Below are positions 7,455-15,609 of a stretch of DNA of 55,862 nucleotides, one piece after another; within the stretch, counting starts at the first letter, position 1; every line of letters begins with the position of its first letter. Location: the NCBI GenBank assembly GCA_015065455.1, contig SVQI01000011.1:1-55862 (forward strand), given 5' to 3'. Made by a program: the position numbers and the translations under genes. The notes beneath the pieces are model-generated. The model did not search any database. It saw only the letters and a list, made by a program, of their open reading frames with translations, and was not told where the DNA came from. Source of the DNA: Oscillospiraceae bacterium (lineage in GTDB: Bacteria; Bacillota; Clostridia; Oscillospirales; CAG-272).

Positions 7455-9308
7455 TTATCTCAGAATAAAATACTGTTCATACCAAAGCAGGAATGAAAAA
7501 ACGGTATAAATAACACGTGCGTTATTGTTTTTACCTTCAAGGTGCTCAGTAAGAAGTTGATTAAGATATTCCGTGTCAAAAAACTCTTTTGCATAATCGG
7601 AATTAAACTGTTTTTTAATCAGTTCTCCGTATTTTTCATCGCGTATCCAGACACGGAAGGGAACCATAAATCCTGCTTTTTTTCTGTTTGCCCATTCTTG
7701 CGGAATGTGCGACAGCGCAGCCTTTCTGAACGCTAATTTGGTGTGTCTGCCTTTTGCTTTTTGCTCTGTTGTAAGCGACTTTGCAATCTTCCAGACCTCT
7801 CTGTCAAGATAAGGAACACGGGCTTCAAGTGAATGCGCCATAGTCATTTTGTCAGCCTTCAAAAGTATATCGTAAGGAAGCCAGAGGTTCATATCAAGAT
7901 ACATTTTTTTGGTCAGGTCATCGCAGTCTTTTACTTTTTCATAGAAGGGAGCCGTAATATCTTTATAAGACAAAGTGCTTCTGTATTTTTCGTTTGTAAT
8001 TCTGTCTGCTTTTTCATCGTTCATAATAAATGCCTGACCGATGTAGGTGTCCTCGACTCTTTCTGCATTTGATTTTAAAAATGCGCGTACGTGTCTTTGA
8101 GGGAACTTTGAAAACATTTTAGCTACAGTCTTACGGAAAGAAAGGGGAAGCTTTTTGTATACTTTTGAAGGTGTGCTTTGTATATACCAGTCATATCCGC
8201 CAAACAGCTCGTCAGCGCCCTCACCGCTCAAAACGACCTTTACGTCTTCAGATGCAAGCGAGGAAAGATAATAGAGGGGAACTGCCGAAAGGTTTGCATG
8301 CGGTTCGTCAGAGTGATACTGAACCATAGACAAAGCGTTAAAGAAATCATCGGGAGTTATCTCTTTTATTCTGTTTGGTATATCAATAATGTCGCAAAGC
8401 TCTTTTGCAAGATTTGTTTCATCAAAGCCTTCGATTTGGAATCCGACGGAATAGGTTTTCATAGGCTTGATTCTACCTTTACGGACAGTTGATGCAACGT
8501 AGCTTGAATCAACACCGCCCGACAAGAATGAGCCAACTTCAACGTCGGCTATCTGATGATATTCAACCGACGAAAGAACTGTTTCGTCTATAAGCTTTAC
8601 AGCATTATCAAACGAACGCTTTTCGGGAGAAAACATAGGTTCAAAGTATCTCGTTTCATTAAAGCTGCCGTTTTTATATGTGAAGTAACATCCCGGTGTA
8701 AGCTTGTATACGTTCTTGAAAATACATTCTTTTGTCGGTGAATACTGAAATTCAAGATACATTTTCAAAGCGTCGGGATTGATTTCTTTAACAAAATCGG
8801 GGTGGGGAAGAAATGACTTTATTTCCGAGCCAAAGAGAAGAGTTCCGTTAAATTCTCCGTAGTAGAAGGGTTTTATACCAAAATAATCACGCGCGCCGTA
8901 AATAGTATGTTCTTGTTTATCGTAGATAACGAAAGCAAACATACCACGCAACATTTCAGCTGTTTTTTCTTTATAGACTGTGTATGTATTTAAGATTACT
9001 TCGGTATCGGAATTGGTTGAGAAAACGCAACCGTTTTCTTCCGTCAATTTCTTGCGCAATTCTCTGTAGTTATATATTTCTCCGTTGAAACAAATAACGT
9101 ATCTTCCGTCCTGAGAGTGAATAGGTTGGTCACCGCCGGAAAGGTCAATGATACTCAGACGGCGAAATCCGAGAGCAATATAGTTGTCAACAAAGTACCC
9201 GTCGCTGTCGGGACCTCTGTGTATGATAGTATCGCTCATTTTCTTTATAATTTCATTTCTGTTTACAAGCTCTTGGCTGTTTGAAAAAAATCCGGTAAAA
9301 CCGCACAT
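7455..9308 (-). CDS. asnB: Asparagine synthase (glutamine-hydrolysing) family amidotransferase
   Basis: A 617-residue two-domain enzyme. The class II glutaminase begins with catalytic Cys2 (MCGFTG), with RRLSIIDLSGGDQP and FNGEIYNYREL; the synthetase domain has the PP-loop SGGVDSS (263-269). Family enzymes activate a carboxylate as an acyl-AMP and amidate it with ammonia from glutamine. Besides free aspartate, relatives amidate diaminopimelate or D-Asp residues in peptidoglycan precursors (B. subtilis AsnB, L. lactis AsnH). Position between a MurE-like ligase and an ATP-grasp ligase favours a cell-wall role over asparagine synthesis, but sequence alone cannot decide. AGGA precedes the start by 9 bases. 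Confidence 0.88.
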   Translation of the reverse strand: MCGFTGFFSNSQELVNRNEIIKKMSDTIIHRGPDSDGYFVDNYIALGFRRLSIIDLSGGDQPIHSQDGRYVICFNGEIYNYRELRKKLTEENGCVFSTNSDTEVILNTYTVYKEKTAEMLRGMFAFVIYDKQEHTIYGARDYFGIKPFYYGEFNGTLLFGSEIKSFLPHPDFVKEINPDALKMYLEFQYSPTKECIFKNVYKLTPGCYFTYKNGSFNETRYFEPMFSPEKRSFDNAVKLIDETVLSSVEYHQIADVEVGSFLSGGVDSSYVASTVRKGRIKPMKTYSVGFQIEGFDETNLAKELCDIIDIPNRIKEITPDDFFNALSMVQYHSDEPHANLSAVPLYYLSSLASEDVKVVLSGEGADELFGGYDWYIQSTPSKVYKKLPLSFRKTVAKMFSKFPQRHVRAFLKSNAERVEDTYIGQAFIMNDEKADRITNEKYRSTLSYKDITAPFYEKVKDCDDLTKKMYLDMNLWLPYDILLKADKMTMAHSLEARVPYLDREVWKIAKSLTTEQKAKGRHTKLAFRKAALSHIPQEWANRKKAGFMVPFRVWIRDEKYGELIKKQFNSDYAKEFFDTEYLNQLLTEHLEGKNNNARVIYTVFSFLLWYEQYFILR

Positions 9309-9344
9309 ACTTTGTGTCCTTTCAGGTTTATCTAAAAAATAAGA

Positions 9345-10859
9345 TCAGTTTGCAGTAACGAAGAGGGAATCGTATTCATTAAGAAGGTCGATTGATAACT
9401 GAGCGTCCGTTGGGCAGTCCTCGTACACAAGTCCTCTTTTAAGTCTGGTTTCCTCGCCCTTACCTGTGAAAAGAATGACCTTTTTATCTGCTTTAAAATC
9501 AAATACAGCATTTCTGATTGCTTGTCCTCTGTCCTCAATTTTTGAATAGGGGCAATTTTTTATATTAGCTGCAATATCGTTTGCAATTGATTCGAAGGGC
9601 TCTTCACCGGAGTCTTCTTCCGTAATTACAATGTAATCGGAATTAGCATCTGCTTCTTCTGCAAGGTCAACGCGTCTTAAGTGCGCCTTGCAACCGGGAC
9701 AGCCGAAGACAGAAACAACTTTGTATCCGGGGTATTCAATTCCGACTGTGTTATACAGTGCTTTGAAACTCATTTTGTTGTGAGCATAGTCCACTATTAT
9801 AACAATTTTTTCATCAGAGCTCTTGTATACCTGCATTCTGCCGCTTACTCTTGCATTAAGCAGCCCTTCTGACACATATTCCTCGGGAATACCGAGAATA
9901 TGGCAAACGGCTATTGCCGCCAACGCGTTTGAAACGTTAAAAATACCGGGCATTGTTATGCACATTTCTTTTTCGTAATCGGGTGTTTTTACCTGAAAAT
10001 AGAATGCATTGTTTCTTTTTTCTATTGATTTGCAGTAGATAGTATCGTTTTCGTGGCTTCCAAATGTTACGATATTACATTTTCCTTCAGCGTATTCAAG
10101 CATTCTGTCGGCATAATCAGCGTCAGTGTTTATGCATGCAGTTTTGCAAGTATCAAATATCTTTAGTTTTGATGAGAAATAATCTTCAAAATCAGAGTGT
10201 TCAACGGGACTTATATGGTCAGTTCCTATATTTGTGAAAAGCGCAACGTCGAAGTTAACGCCCGACACTCTGTCGTATTTTAAAGCCTGACTTGAAACTT
10301 CCGTTACAAGATGGGTTATACCGCTGTTATACGCGTTGTCAAAATGACGGTAAAATTCTATTGCTTCAGGGGTGGTTATGTGAGACTCCTGATTTGTTAC
10401 GCCGTCGTACGTATCGATAGACGAAATCACAGCGCAAGAAGGCTTATTTACAGCTTTAAGATAAAGGTCAAGTATTGCTCTGATATAGTAGGTTACAGTG
10501 CTTTTTCCTTTTGTTCCGGTAATTCCGACCGAAACGAGCTTTGCGGGCGCATTATCAAAAAAGAGTACAGCTAAAATTGGCATAGCTTTTCTTATATCGG
10601 AAACAAGAATTTGATTATTTCTGCCATAGTCTTTTTGTGAAACGTAACACAATGCGCCGTTATTTATTGCAAAATCAAGGTATTCTTCTCTGAAATGTGC
10701 GCCTTTACAAACGAACATAGCGTTATTTGTTATTTCTCGAGTGTCATATGTAAGACATTCGATCTTGCAGTCAAGAACATCGTTTTCAACTGAGTGGGAA
10801 ACAAGAAGACCGTTATTCTTTAAAGCGTCAATATAGTCGGAAATTTTTATAGATTTCAT
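9345..10859 (-). CDS. MurE-like Mur ligase (UDP-MurNAc-dipeptide:amino acid ligase family), atypical substrate motif
   Basis: A 504-residue protein with the three Mur-ligase domains. The N-terminal part is MurE type (LTYDTREI and INNGALCYV). The P-loop is GITGTKGKST (112-121). The carbamylated-lysine/domain-3 junction shows ARVSGRMQVY and VDYAHNKMSF. MurE adds the third residue to UDP-MurNAc-L-Ala-D-Glu. The region where mDAP-type MurE enzymes carry DNPR reads TEEDSGEEP (413-421), and the usual GGDRD box is FGCPGCKAHLRR (385-396). It therefore may use another amino acid or another acceptor. It is cotranscribed with rpe upstream and asnB downstream (36-base gap). It could be the main MurE or a dedicated paralogue. 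Confidence 0.78.
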   Translation of the reverse strand: MKSIKISDYIDALKNNGLLVSHSVENDVLDCKIECLTYDTREITNNAMFVCKGAHFREEYLDFAINNGALCYVSQKDYGRNNQILVSDIRKAMPILAVLFFDNAPAKLVSVGITGTKGKSTVTYYIRAILDLYLKAVNKPSCAVISSIDTYDGVTNQESHITTPEAIEFYRHFDNAYNSGITHLVTEVSSQALKYDRVSGVNFDVALFTNIGTDHISPVEHSDFEDYFSSKLKIFDTCKTACINTDADYADRMLEYAEGKCNIVTFGSHENDTIYCKSIEKRNNAFYFQVKTPDYEKEMCITMPGIFNVSNALAAIAVCHILGIPEEYVSEGLLNARVSGRMQVYKSSDEKIVIIVDYAHNKMSFKALYNTVGIEYPGYKVVSVFGCPGCKAHLRRVDLAEEADANSDYIVITEEDSGEEPFESIANDIAANIKNCPYSKIEDRGQAIRNAVFDFKADKKVILFTGKGEETRLKRGLVYEDCPTDAQLSIDLLNEYDSLFVTAN

Positions 10860-10891
10860 AGAATCTTTACCGCCTTTATATTTTTAATTTG

Positions 10892-11536
10892 TTAAGCCTC
10901 TGCATTATTACGAAGTGTTGCAATGGCACTAGGGATATCCTCTTTGCCAAATACAGCAGATCCCGCAACGAGAATGTTAGCGCCGCTTTTTACAACAGCA
11001 TTTATATTATTTTCATTTATTCCGCCGTCAACTTCAATATCGAGGGTGGGAAATAATTCTCTTGCTTCTTTAATTTTTTCAAGAGATTCGGGGATAAAAG
11101 ACTGGCCGCCAAATCCGGGTTCGACTGACATAATGAGAAGCATATCAAACTTTCCTTCAAGATGCTTGATGTCGCTTACGGGAGTTTTGGGCTTGATCGA
11201 AAGTCCCGCTTTAATACCGAGAGAACGGATCTTTTCTAATGTTTCTTCAACGTTTTTACAAGCTTCGTAGTGAATTGTGATAATGTCGCTTCCAGCCTTA
11301 TAAAAATCGTCAATATAACGAATGGGATCTACTATCATAAGATGTGTGTCAAATACCATTTTGCTCTGATTGCGGATAGACTTTTGCACACACGAGCCAA
11401 TAGAAATATTGGGAACAAAAAGTCCGTCCATAACGTCGATATGTAAGTATTCTGCGCCGCCTTTTTCAGCCATTTCAACGTCATAACCGAGTCTTGAAAA
11501 ATCGCATGAAAGAATTGAGGGTGAAATTTTTATCAT
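10892..11536 (-). CDS. rpe: Ribulose-phosphate 3-epimerase
   Basis: A 214-residue TIM-barrel enzyme interconverting ribulose 5-phosphate and xylulose 5-phosphate in the pentose phosphate pathway. Signature blocks seen are SPSILSCDF at the start, MDGLFVPNISIG, HLMIVDP, SVEPGFGGQSF and EVDGGINENN. The ATG at 11536 is used because GGAGG lies 8 bases upstream; longer in-frame starts lack this and run into noncoding DNA. First gene of a four-gene minus-strand operon, 32 bases before the MurE-like gene. The pairing with cell-wall-type ligases is unexpected and may only be positional. Confidence 0.92.
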   Translation of the reverse strand: MIKISPSILSCDFSRLGYDVEMAEKGGAEYLHIDVMDGLFVPNISIGSCVQKSIRNQSKMVFDTHLMIVDPIRYIDDFYKAGSDIITIHYEACKNVEETLEKIRSLGIKAGLSIKPKTPVSDIKHLEGKFDMLLIMSVEPGFGGQSFIPESLEKIKEARELFPTLDIEVDGGINENNINAVVKSGANILVAGSAVFGKEDIPSAIATLRNNAEA

Positions 11537-11759
11537 TTGTAGTTTCCTCCGAAAACAGCGTGGGTGCCGTTTGAAAAATTTAGTTTGATGAAAATATAAG
11601 TAATTTTGCATTTTGGTGAAAGCCGGCGTTGGTGTCGAATGTAACCAAAACACATAAAATAATATCAGGTATACAAAACGGAAAGCTTATGGAAAGGGAA
11701 GTTGCCGTTAGGCTAAGAAAAAGGATTGTGTGCTTTGTGATTAACCATAAAATGCCGTT

Positions 11760-11786
11760 TTTATATAGATATCTATACTGTGTCAA
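11760..11786 (-). promoter_or_regulatory. Candidate sigma-A promoter for rpe-murE-like-asnB-ATP-grasp operon
   Basis: On the minus strand TTGACA (11786-11781), a 15-base spacer, then TATAAA (11765-11760). The spacing is short; TAAAAA at 17 bases is the alternative -10. A TAGATATCTA palindrome lies in the spacer. The start codon is about 220 bases downstream, leaving a long leader. Confidence 0.45.
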
Positions 11787-11820
11787 GGCAAATAAAACCG
11801 TAACAGTATTAAGGAATTAT

Positions 11821-11853
11821 AAAAAAGTCAAGAGGGGGCAAAATATTGCTCCC
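11821..11853 (-). terminator. Possible intrinsic terminator after ispDF
   Basis: On the minus strand GGGAGCAA (11853-11846) pairs with TTGCCCCC (11041 excluded; arm at 11841-11834) with one mismatch, and a six-T run follows at 11826-11821 after a 7-base gap. It starts 11 bases after the ispDF stop. The gap weakens the call. Confidence 0.42.
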
Positions 11854-11864
11854 TTTTATATTTT

Positions 11865-13124
11865 TTACAGTTTTGTGATAAGGCAGACAGAGTGCGCGGA
11901 AATACCGAGTTTCTCTCCGGTAAATCCAAGACCTTCCTCTGTTGTCGCTTTAACGTTGACGCACGAAACGTCGACAGAATATACTTGTGCAATATTTTTT
12001 TGCATCTGCTCAATATAAGGGCGAACCTTTGGCGCTTGCATAATCAAAGTAGCGTCAATGTTTGAGATTTTATAGCCTTTTTCTTTAAGAAGTTCAGCCG
12101 TTCTTTTTGCAAGAACAAAGCTGTCTATGTTTTTATATTTTTTATCGTTGTCAGGGAAGTGTAAACCAATATCTCCAAGCCCTAAAGCACCGATTACAGA
12201 GTCCATAATTGCGTGAATAAGAACGTCAGCGTCTGAATGTCCGTCGAGCCCTTTATCGTGTGGAATCTCAACACCGCCAAGAATAAGCTTTCTGCCTTCT
12301 ACGAGTTTGTGAACATCATAACCGTGTCCTATTTTCATTTCTTTCATTCCTCTGTTTTCTCTGTTGTTTATGATAGCTTCAGCTAAAATCAAGTCATCAT
12401 TTGTTGTGATTTTTAAATTGTTTCTTCCGCAGTCGACCAGCTTTACTTTAAATCCGTAGTGTTCTGCAAGCATACAGTCGTCGGTTGCAATAAATCCGTC
12501 TTTTTTTGCCGAATATGCGCACGCTCTGTAAATATCGGATTTGAAGACCTGTGGTGTTTGCGCAGAATAGGCGCGGCTGCGGTCGGGAGTGAATTCAATA
12601 AACATCGACGAATCTGCCATCTTTAAAGTGTCATATATTTTAGATGCTGCGCAAGCTGCACCAGATGCAAACGCTTCTCTTAAAACGTTTCTTATGTTTT
12701 CCTGTGTTATAAGGCATCTGACACCATCGTGTATACATACGTAATCCGCTTTCGGTGAAATGACCTTAAAGCCGTTAAGAACAGAATCCTGTCTGGTTTT
12801 TCCGCCCTTTGCAATTTGCTTTACTTTTGTAAGAGAGTAATTGGAAATCATCTCAGTATACAGAGAAATTTCATCTTCTTTTGAAACGATAATAATTTCG
12901 TCTATGTAGGGGGATGACTGAAATTCAAGCAATGTTCTTGTAATAACGGGCAGACCGCACACTTCCATAAACTGTTTTGTTTTTCCATCGGTATTTTGCA
13001 TTCGTGTACCGCTTCCGCCAACGGTAATAATAGCGGAAGTGTAGGGTTTGAAAGGACGGCAAAGTATGATTTTGTCCGTTGTTTTTTTCAGTGCGTTTGA
13101 AAAGCTATTTAAAAAATTGCCCAT
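11865..13124 (-). CDS. ispDF: Bifunctional IspD/IspF, MEP-pathway isoprenoid biosynthesis
   Basis: A 419-residue fusion. Residues about 28-255 are IspD (MEP cytidylyltransferase) with nucleotide loop [12 protein letters not shown] and the later [10 protein letters not shown] block. Residues 263-419 are IspF (MECDP synthase) with metal ligands in GYDVH (270-272) and HSDAD (296 on), and [11 protein letters not shown]. The two catalyse the third and fifth steps of the non-mevalonate pathway; the IspE step between them must be coded elsewhere. The ATG at 13124 is preferred because TTGGAG lies just before it; the longer reading frame to 13193 has no ribosome site. The glycine loop is VGGSGTRM where AAGxGxRM is usual. 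Confidence 0.93.
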   Translation of the reverse strand: MGNFLNSFSNALKKTTDKIILCRPFKPYTSAIITVGGSGTRMQNTDGKTKQFMEVCGLPVITRTLLEFQSSPYIDEIIIVSKEDEISLYTEMISNYSLTKVKQIAKGGKTRQDSVLNGFKVISPKADYVCIHDGVRCLITQENIRNVLREAFASGAACAASKIYDTLKMADSSMFIEFTPDRSRAYSAQTPQVFKSDIYRACAYSAKKDGFIATDDCMLAEHYGFKVKLVDCGRNNLKITTNDDLILAEAIINNRENRGMKEMKIGHGYDVHKLVEGRKLILGGVEIPHDKGLDGHSDADVLIHAIMDSVIGALGLGDIGLHFPDNDKKYKNIDSFVLAKRTAELLKEKGYKISNIDATLIMQAPKVRPYIEQMQKNIAQVYSVDVSCVNVKATTEEGLGFTGEKLGISAHSVCLITKL

Positions 13125-13172
13125 ATCATACTCCAAATAGTAATTTATGCACACTCTGGCATATATACAGAC

Positions 13173-13181
13173 ATTATAACA
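13173..13181 (-). promoter_or_regulatory. Extended -10 promoter candidate for ispDF
   Basis: On the minus strand TGTTATAAT, an extended -10, lies about 50 bases before the ispDF ATG. No good -35 is visible. The divergent cdaA promoter is about 115 bases away. Confidence 0.4.
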
Positions 13182-13292
13182 CAAAGGAGGCAAGAAAATC
13201 CACTATTTTTAAATTTTTTAATAAAATATTTTATTATTATTTAATTTATAAAAAAATATGACGAAAAAAGAGCAAAAAGTTTTGCAAAGTGT

Positions 13293-13320
13293 TTGCAAAA
13301 TTGAATATATATGATATAAT
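13293..13320 (+). promoter_or_regulatory. Sigma-A promoter for cdaA and the long + operon
   Basis: TTGCAA (13293-13298), 16-base spacer, TATAAT (13315-13320), about 38 bases before the cdaA start. Confidence 0.65.
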
Positions 13321-13358
13321 ATATAATAAAACATAATTTGCGGATGGTGGTTGTTATT

Positions 13359-14324
13359 ATGAACGAATATATTTCCAATCTCATAAGCACATTCAAAGGG
13401 CAACTAAAGGCTTTGTCTTTTGGACTTAACGATTTTTTTGATATATTTATAGTTGCCGTACTTTTGTATTACGTTTACAAGTTTATTAGAAACAGACGTG
13501 CAGGAAAACTTGCTATCGGTCTTGGGGTTATACTGCTTGTAAAAGTATTGAGTGATATTTTTTCTTTGAAGGCTTTAGGATTTATAATAAGCAACTTCTT
13601 CCAGATTGGTTTGCTTGCTATTGTAATACTGTTTCAGCCGGAGCTTCGTTCAGCTCTTGAACAAGCGGGCGGAACGTCTCTCAAGGGACTCAAGAATCTC
13701 GGAGAAAAACACGCGCAGAATACAGAACAGTTGATCGAGGCTGTTTGTGATGCCGCTTGTGAAATGGCAAAGGAAAAGACGGGCGCATTGATAGTGTTTG
13801 AAAACCGTACGGGTCTTAACGATATTATTTCGAGCGGAACTGTTATAAACGCTGATATGTCATCTTTTCTTTTGAGGAACATTTTCTTTGAGAATACCCC
13901 TCTTCACGACGGAGCGGTTGTGGTAAGAGACGGAAGAATATATGCGGCTGGGTGTTTCTTGCCTCTTTCAGAAAATACAAATATAGCAAAGGAACTCGGC
14001 ACAAGACACAGAGCTGCTATCGGAATGAGTGAAATCAGCGATGCTTTGGTTCTTGTTGTTTCTGAAGAAACAGGCTGTATATCGCTTGCTGAGGACGGTG
14101 TAATTCGCAGAAATTTCGGTTACGGAAGTTTGAAGAAGGCGCTTAACGCATTTTTAAATCCCGATGAAGAGGAAACACCAAAAAAACGCTTTAAGGATAT
14201 TGCGAAAAAGAAATTTGAGAGAAACGACAAACCTCAGAAAAATAACAAAAAGAAAAAGACCGAGTCGAAGGTAAACGTAGATAAGGTCGGACTCGAATTA
14301 TTTGATGGAGATGCAGAAGAATGA
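13359..14324 (+). CDS. cdaA: Diadenylate cyclase CdaA (cyclic-di-AMP synthase)
   Basis: A 321-residue membrane enzyme that joins two ATP into cyclic-di-AMP, the potassium and cell-wall second messenger. About three hydrophobic segments fill residues 25-95, followed by the DAC domain with catalytic DGA (184-186, in LHDGAVVVRDG) and RHRAAIG (216-222). The C-terminus has a long Lys-rich charged tail (about 277-321). The ATG at 13359 follows GGTGG by 8 bases; in-frame starts at 13338 and 13344 lack that spacing. The stop overlaps the cdaR start by 4 bases, the usual arrangement for the cyclase and its regulator. Confidence 0.95.
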   Translation: MNEYISNLISTFKGQLKALSFGLNDFFDIFIVAVLLYYVYKFIRNRRAGKLAIGLGVILLVKVLSDIFSLKALGFIISNFFQIGLLAIVILFQPELRSALEQAGGTSLKGLKNLGEKHAQNTEQLIEAVCDAACEMAKEKTGALIVFENRTGLNDIISSGTVINADMSSFLLRNIFFENTPLHDGAVVVRDGRIYAAGCFLPLSENTNIAKELGTRHRAAIGMSEISDALVLVVSEETGCISLAEDGVIRRNFGYGSLKKALNAFLNPDEEETPKKRFKDIAKKKFERNDKPQKNNKKKKTESKVNVDKVGLELFDGDAEE

Positions 14325-15589
14325 ATAACAATAATTCCGTACAACAAAATGAAAATCATACAGCTTCTGCTCGTTCGGGAAGGGTAATTGATTTTATTGC
14401 TAAAATACTTTGCCCGGTAATAGCGTTCTTTTTGTGGTTCTACGCTATGAGTACTGACGTTGTAACGCTGGAAAGGGATTTTACCGTACCTGTTCAGTAT
14501 GAGAATGAAGCTGCTCTTTCGGAGAGAACGGGTTGGTCCGTTTTGTCAGGCAAGGACAGTAAGATTGTCGTTACCTTAAAGGGCAAGAGAAACATAATAA
14601 ACAAGATAACCGAAGATGATATATTTGCTTTTGCTGACGTGTCGGGAGTGGAAAGCCCCGGAAGACAGGTGATTGATATTAAGATATCAGCTCCCAGTGA
14701 ATGTGAAATAATCAACACGTCGGCGTCAAGCGTTTCTCCTGTTATTGACAAGAAGATAACAAGGATGATTCCGGTAAAGGTAAGCATATCGGATTACGTG
14801 ATAAGCTCCGAACTTAAACACGATGACCCGACGGCAAGCTATGATGAGATATCGGTATCGGGACCTGAGTCGGAGATAAACAGAATTTATGAAGCAAGAG
14901 CTGATTTATCCTTGGGGAATATGAGCTTGGTGCAGACAATAAATTCTTCGTGTTCACTTAAGCTTTATGACGAGCAAGGAGAAGCGGTATCAAGTAACTA
15001 TATTACGATGTCATCAAGATCTGTAAATGTCACGGTAAGACTTTATGCTGAGAAGGACGTTCCTTTGACTGTAGGCTATAAGTACGGCTATTTTAACAGC
15101 AAGACTGTAAACGTTAATATATTCCCGGGAAGTGTTACACTGAGAGGCGAACCTTCTTTGATGTCAAATATTGATAAATTAGAGATTGCAACACTTGATG
15201 AAAAGTTGTATACAGAAAACAGCTCTCAGAAGGTTTCAATAGAAGTTCCCGAGGGACTCATAATTGCGAGCGGTGAAGAAACTGCGGAAATCAGGGTTGA
15301 GCATATAGGAACTACGACGAAACAAATTACGGTAAAAAATATTAACGTAGTAAACTCTGGCGGACTTAACTGTGAATTACAGACAAAGAGTCTAAACGTT
15401 ACCGTAAGAGGTTCTGCTAACCTCTTGCGCCAGATTACAGAAGAAAATATATCTATTACAGCAGATATGAAGAACTATTCTACAGGAAGCGGAATTACTG
15501 TTATACCTGCAACTGTTAATTTCTCGGCAGAATATGAGAATGCAGTTTATGAGTTAGGTAACTATAACGTAACTGTGAATATAAAATAA
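14321..15589 (+). CDS. cdaR: YbbR-domain protein, CdaA regulator
   Basis: A 422-residue protein with one N-terminal transmembrane helix (about residues 23-43, IAKILCPVIAFFLWFYAM) and a large extracytoplasmic part made of YbbR repeats; related beta-rich blocks recur with V-x-V-x-L-x-G-x patterns (IVVTLKGKRN, EISVSGPES, SVTLRGEPS, LNVTVRGSAN), suggesting four repeats. In Firmicutes YbbR/CdaR binds CdaA and tunes cyclic-di-AMP synthesis. ATGA overlap with cdaA implies coupled translation. No glmM follows here, unlike the common cdaA-cdaR-glmM order. Confidence 0.93.
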   Translation: MNNNNSVQQNENHTASARSGRVIDFIAKILCPVIAFFLWFYAMSTDVVTLERDFTVPVQYENEAALSERTGWSVLSGKDSKIVVTLKGKRNIINKITEDDIFAFADVSGVESPGRQVIDIKISAPSECEIINTSASSVSPVIDKKITRMIPVKVSISDYVISSELKHDDPTASYDEISVSGPESEINRIYEARADLSLGNMSLVQTINSSCSLKLYDEQGEAVSSNYITMSSRSVNVTVRLYAEKDVPLTVGYKYGYFNSKTVNVNIFPGSVTLRGEPSLMSNIDKLEIATLDEKLYTENSSQKVSIEVPEGLIIASGEETAEIRVEHIGTTTKQITVKNINVVNSGGLNCELQTKSLNVTVRGSANLLRQITEENISITADMKNYSTGSGITVIPATVNFSAEYENAVYELGNYNVTVNIK

Positions 15590-15609
15590 AATCACACACG
15601 GTAGGAATT

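Larger units (their letters stand above)
11537..11864 (-). other. 328-base intergenic region between ispDF and rpe
   Basis: It holds a possible terminator for ispDF (11821-11853) and a candidate promoter for the rpe operon (11760-11786). A + strand reading frame crosses it (about 11629-12018), but it has no ATG or ribosome site and runs into ispDF; I did not call it. No known riboswitch consensus was recognised. Confidence 0.5.

Noticed and set aside
11629..12018. 129-codon + strand open frame in the ispDF-rpe gap
   Set aside because: Starts only with TTG/GTG, no ribosome site, and its second half is antisense to ispDF; more likely chance.
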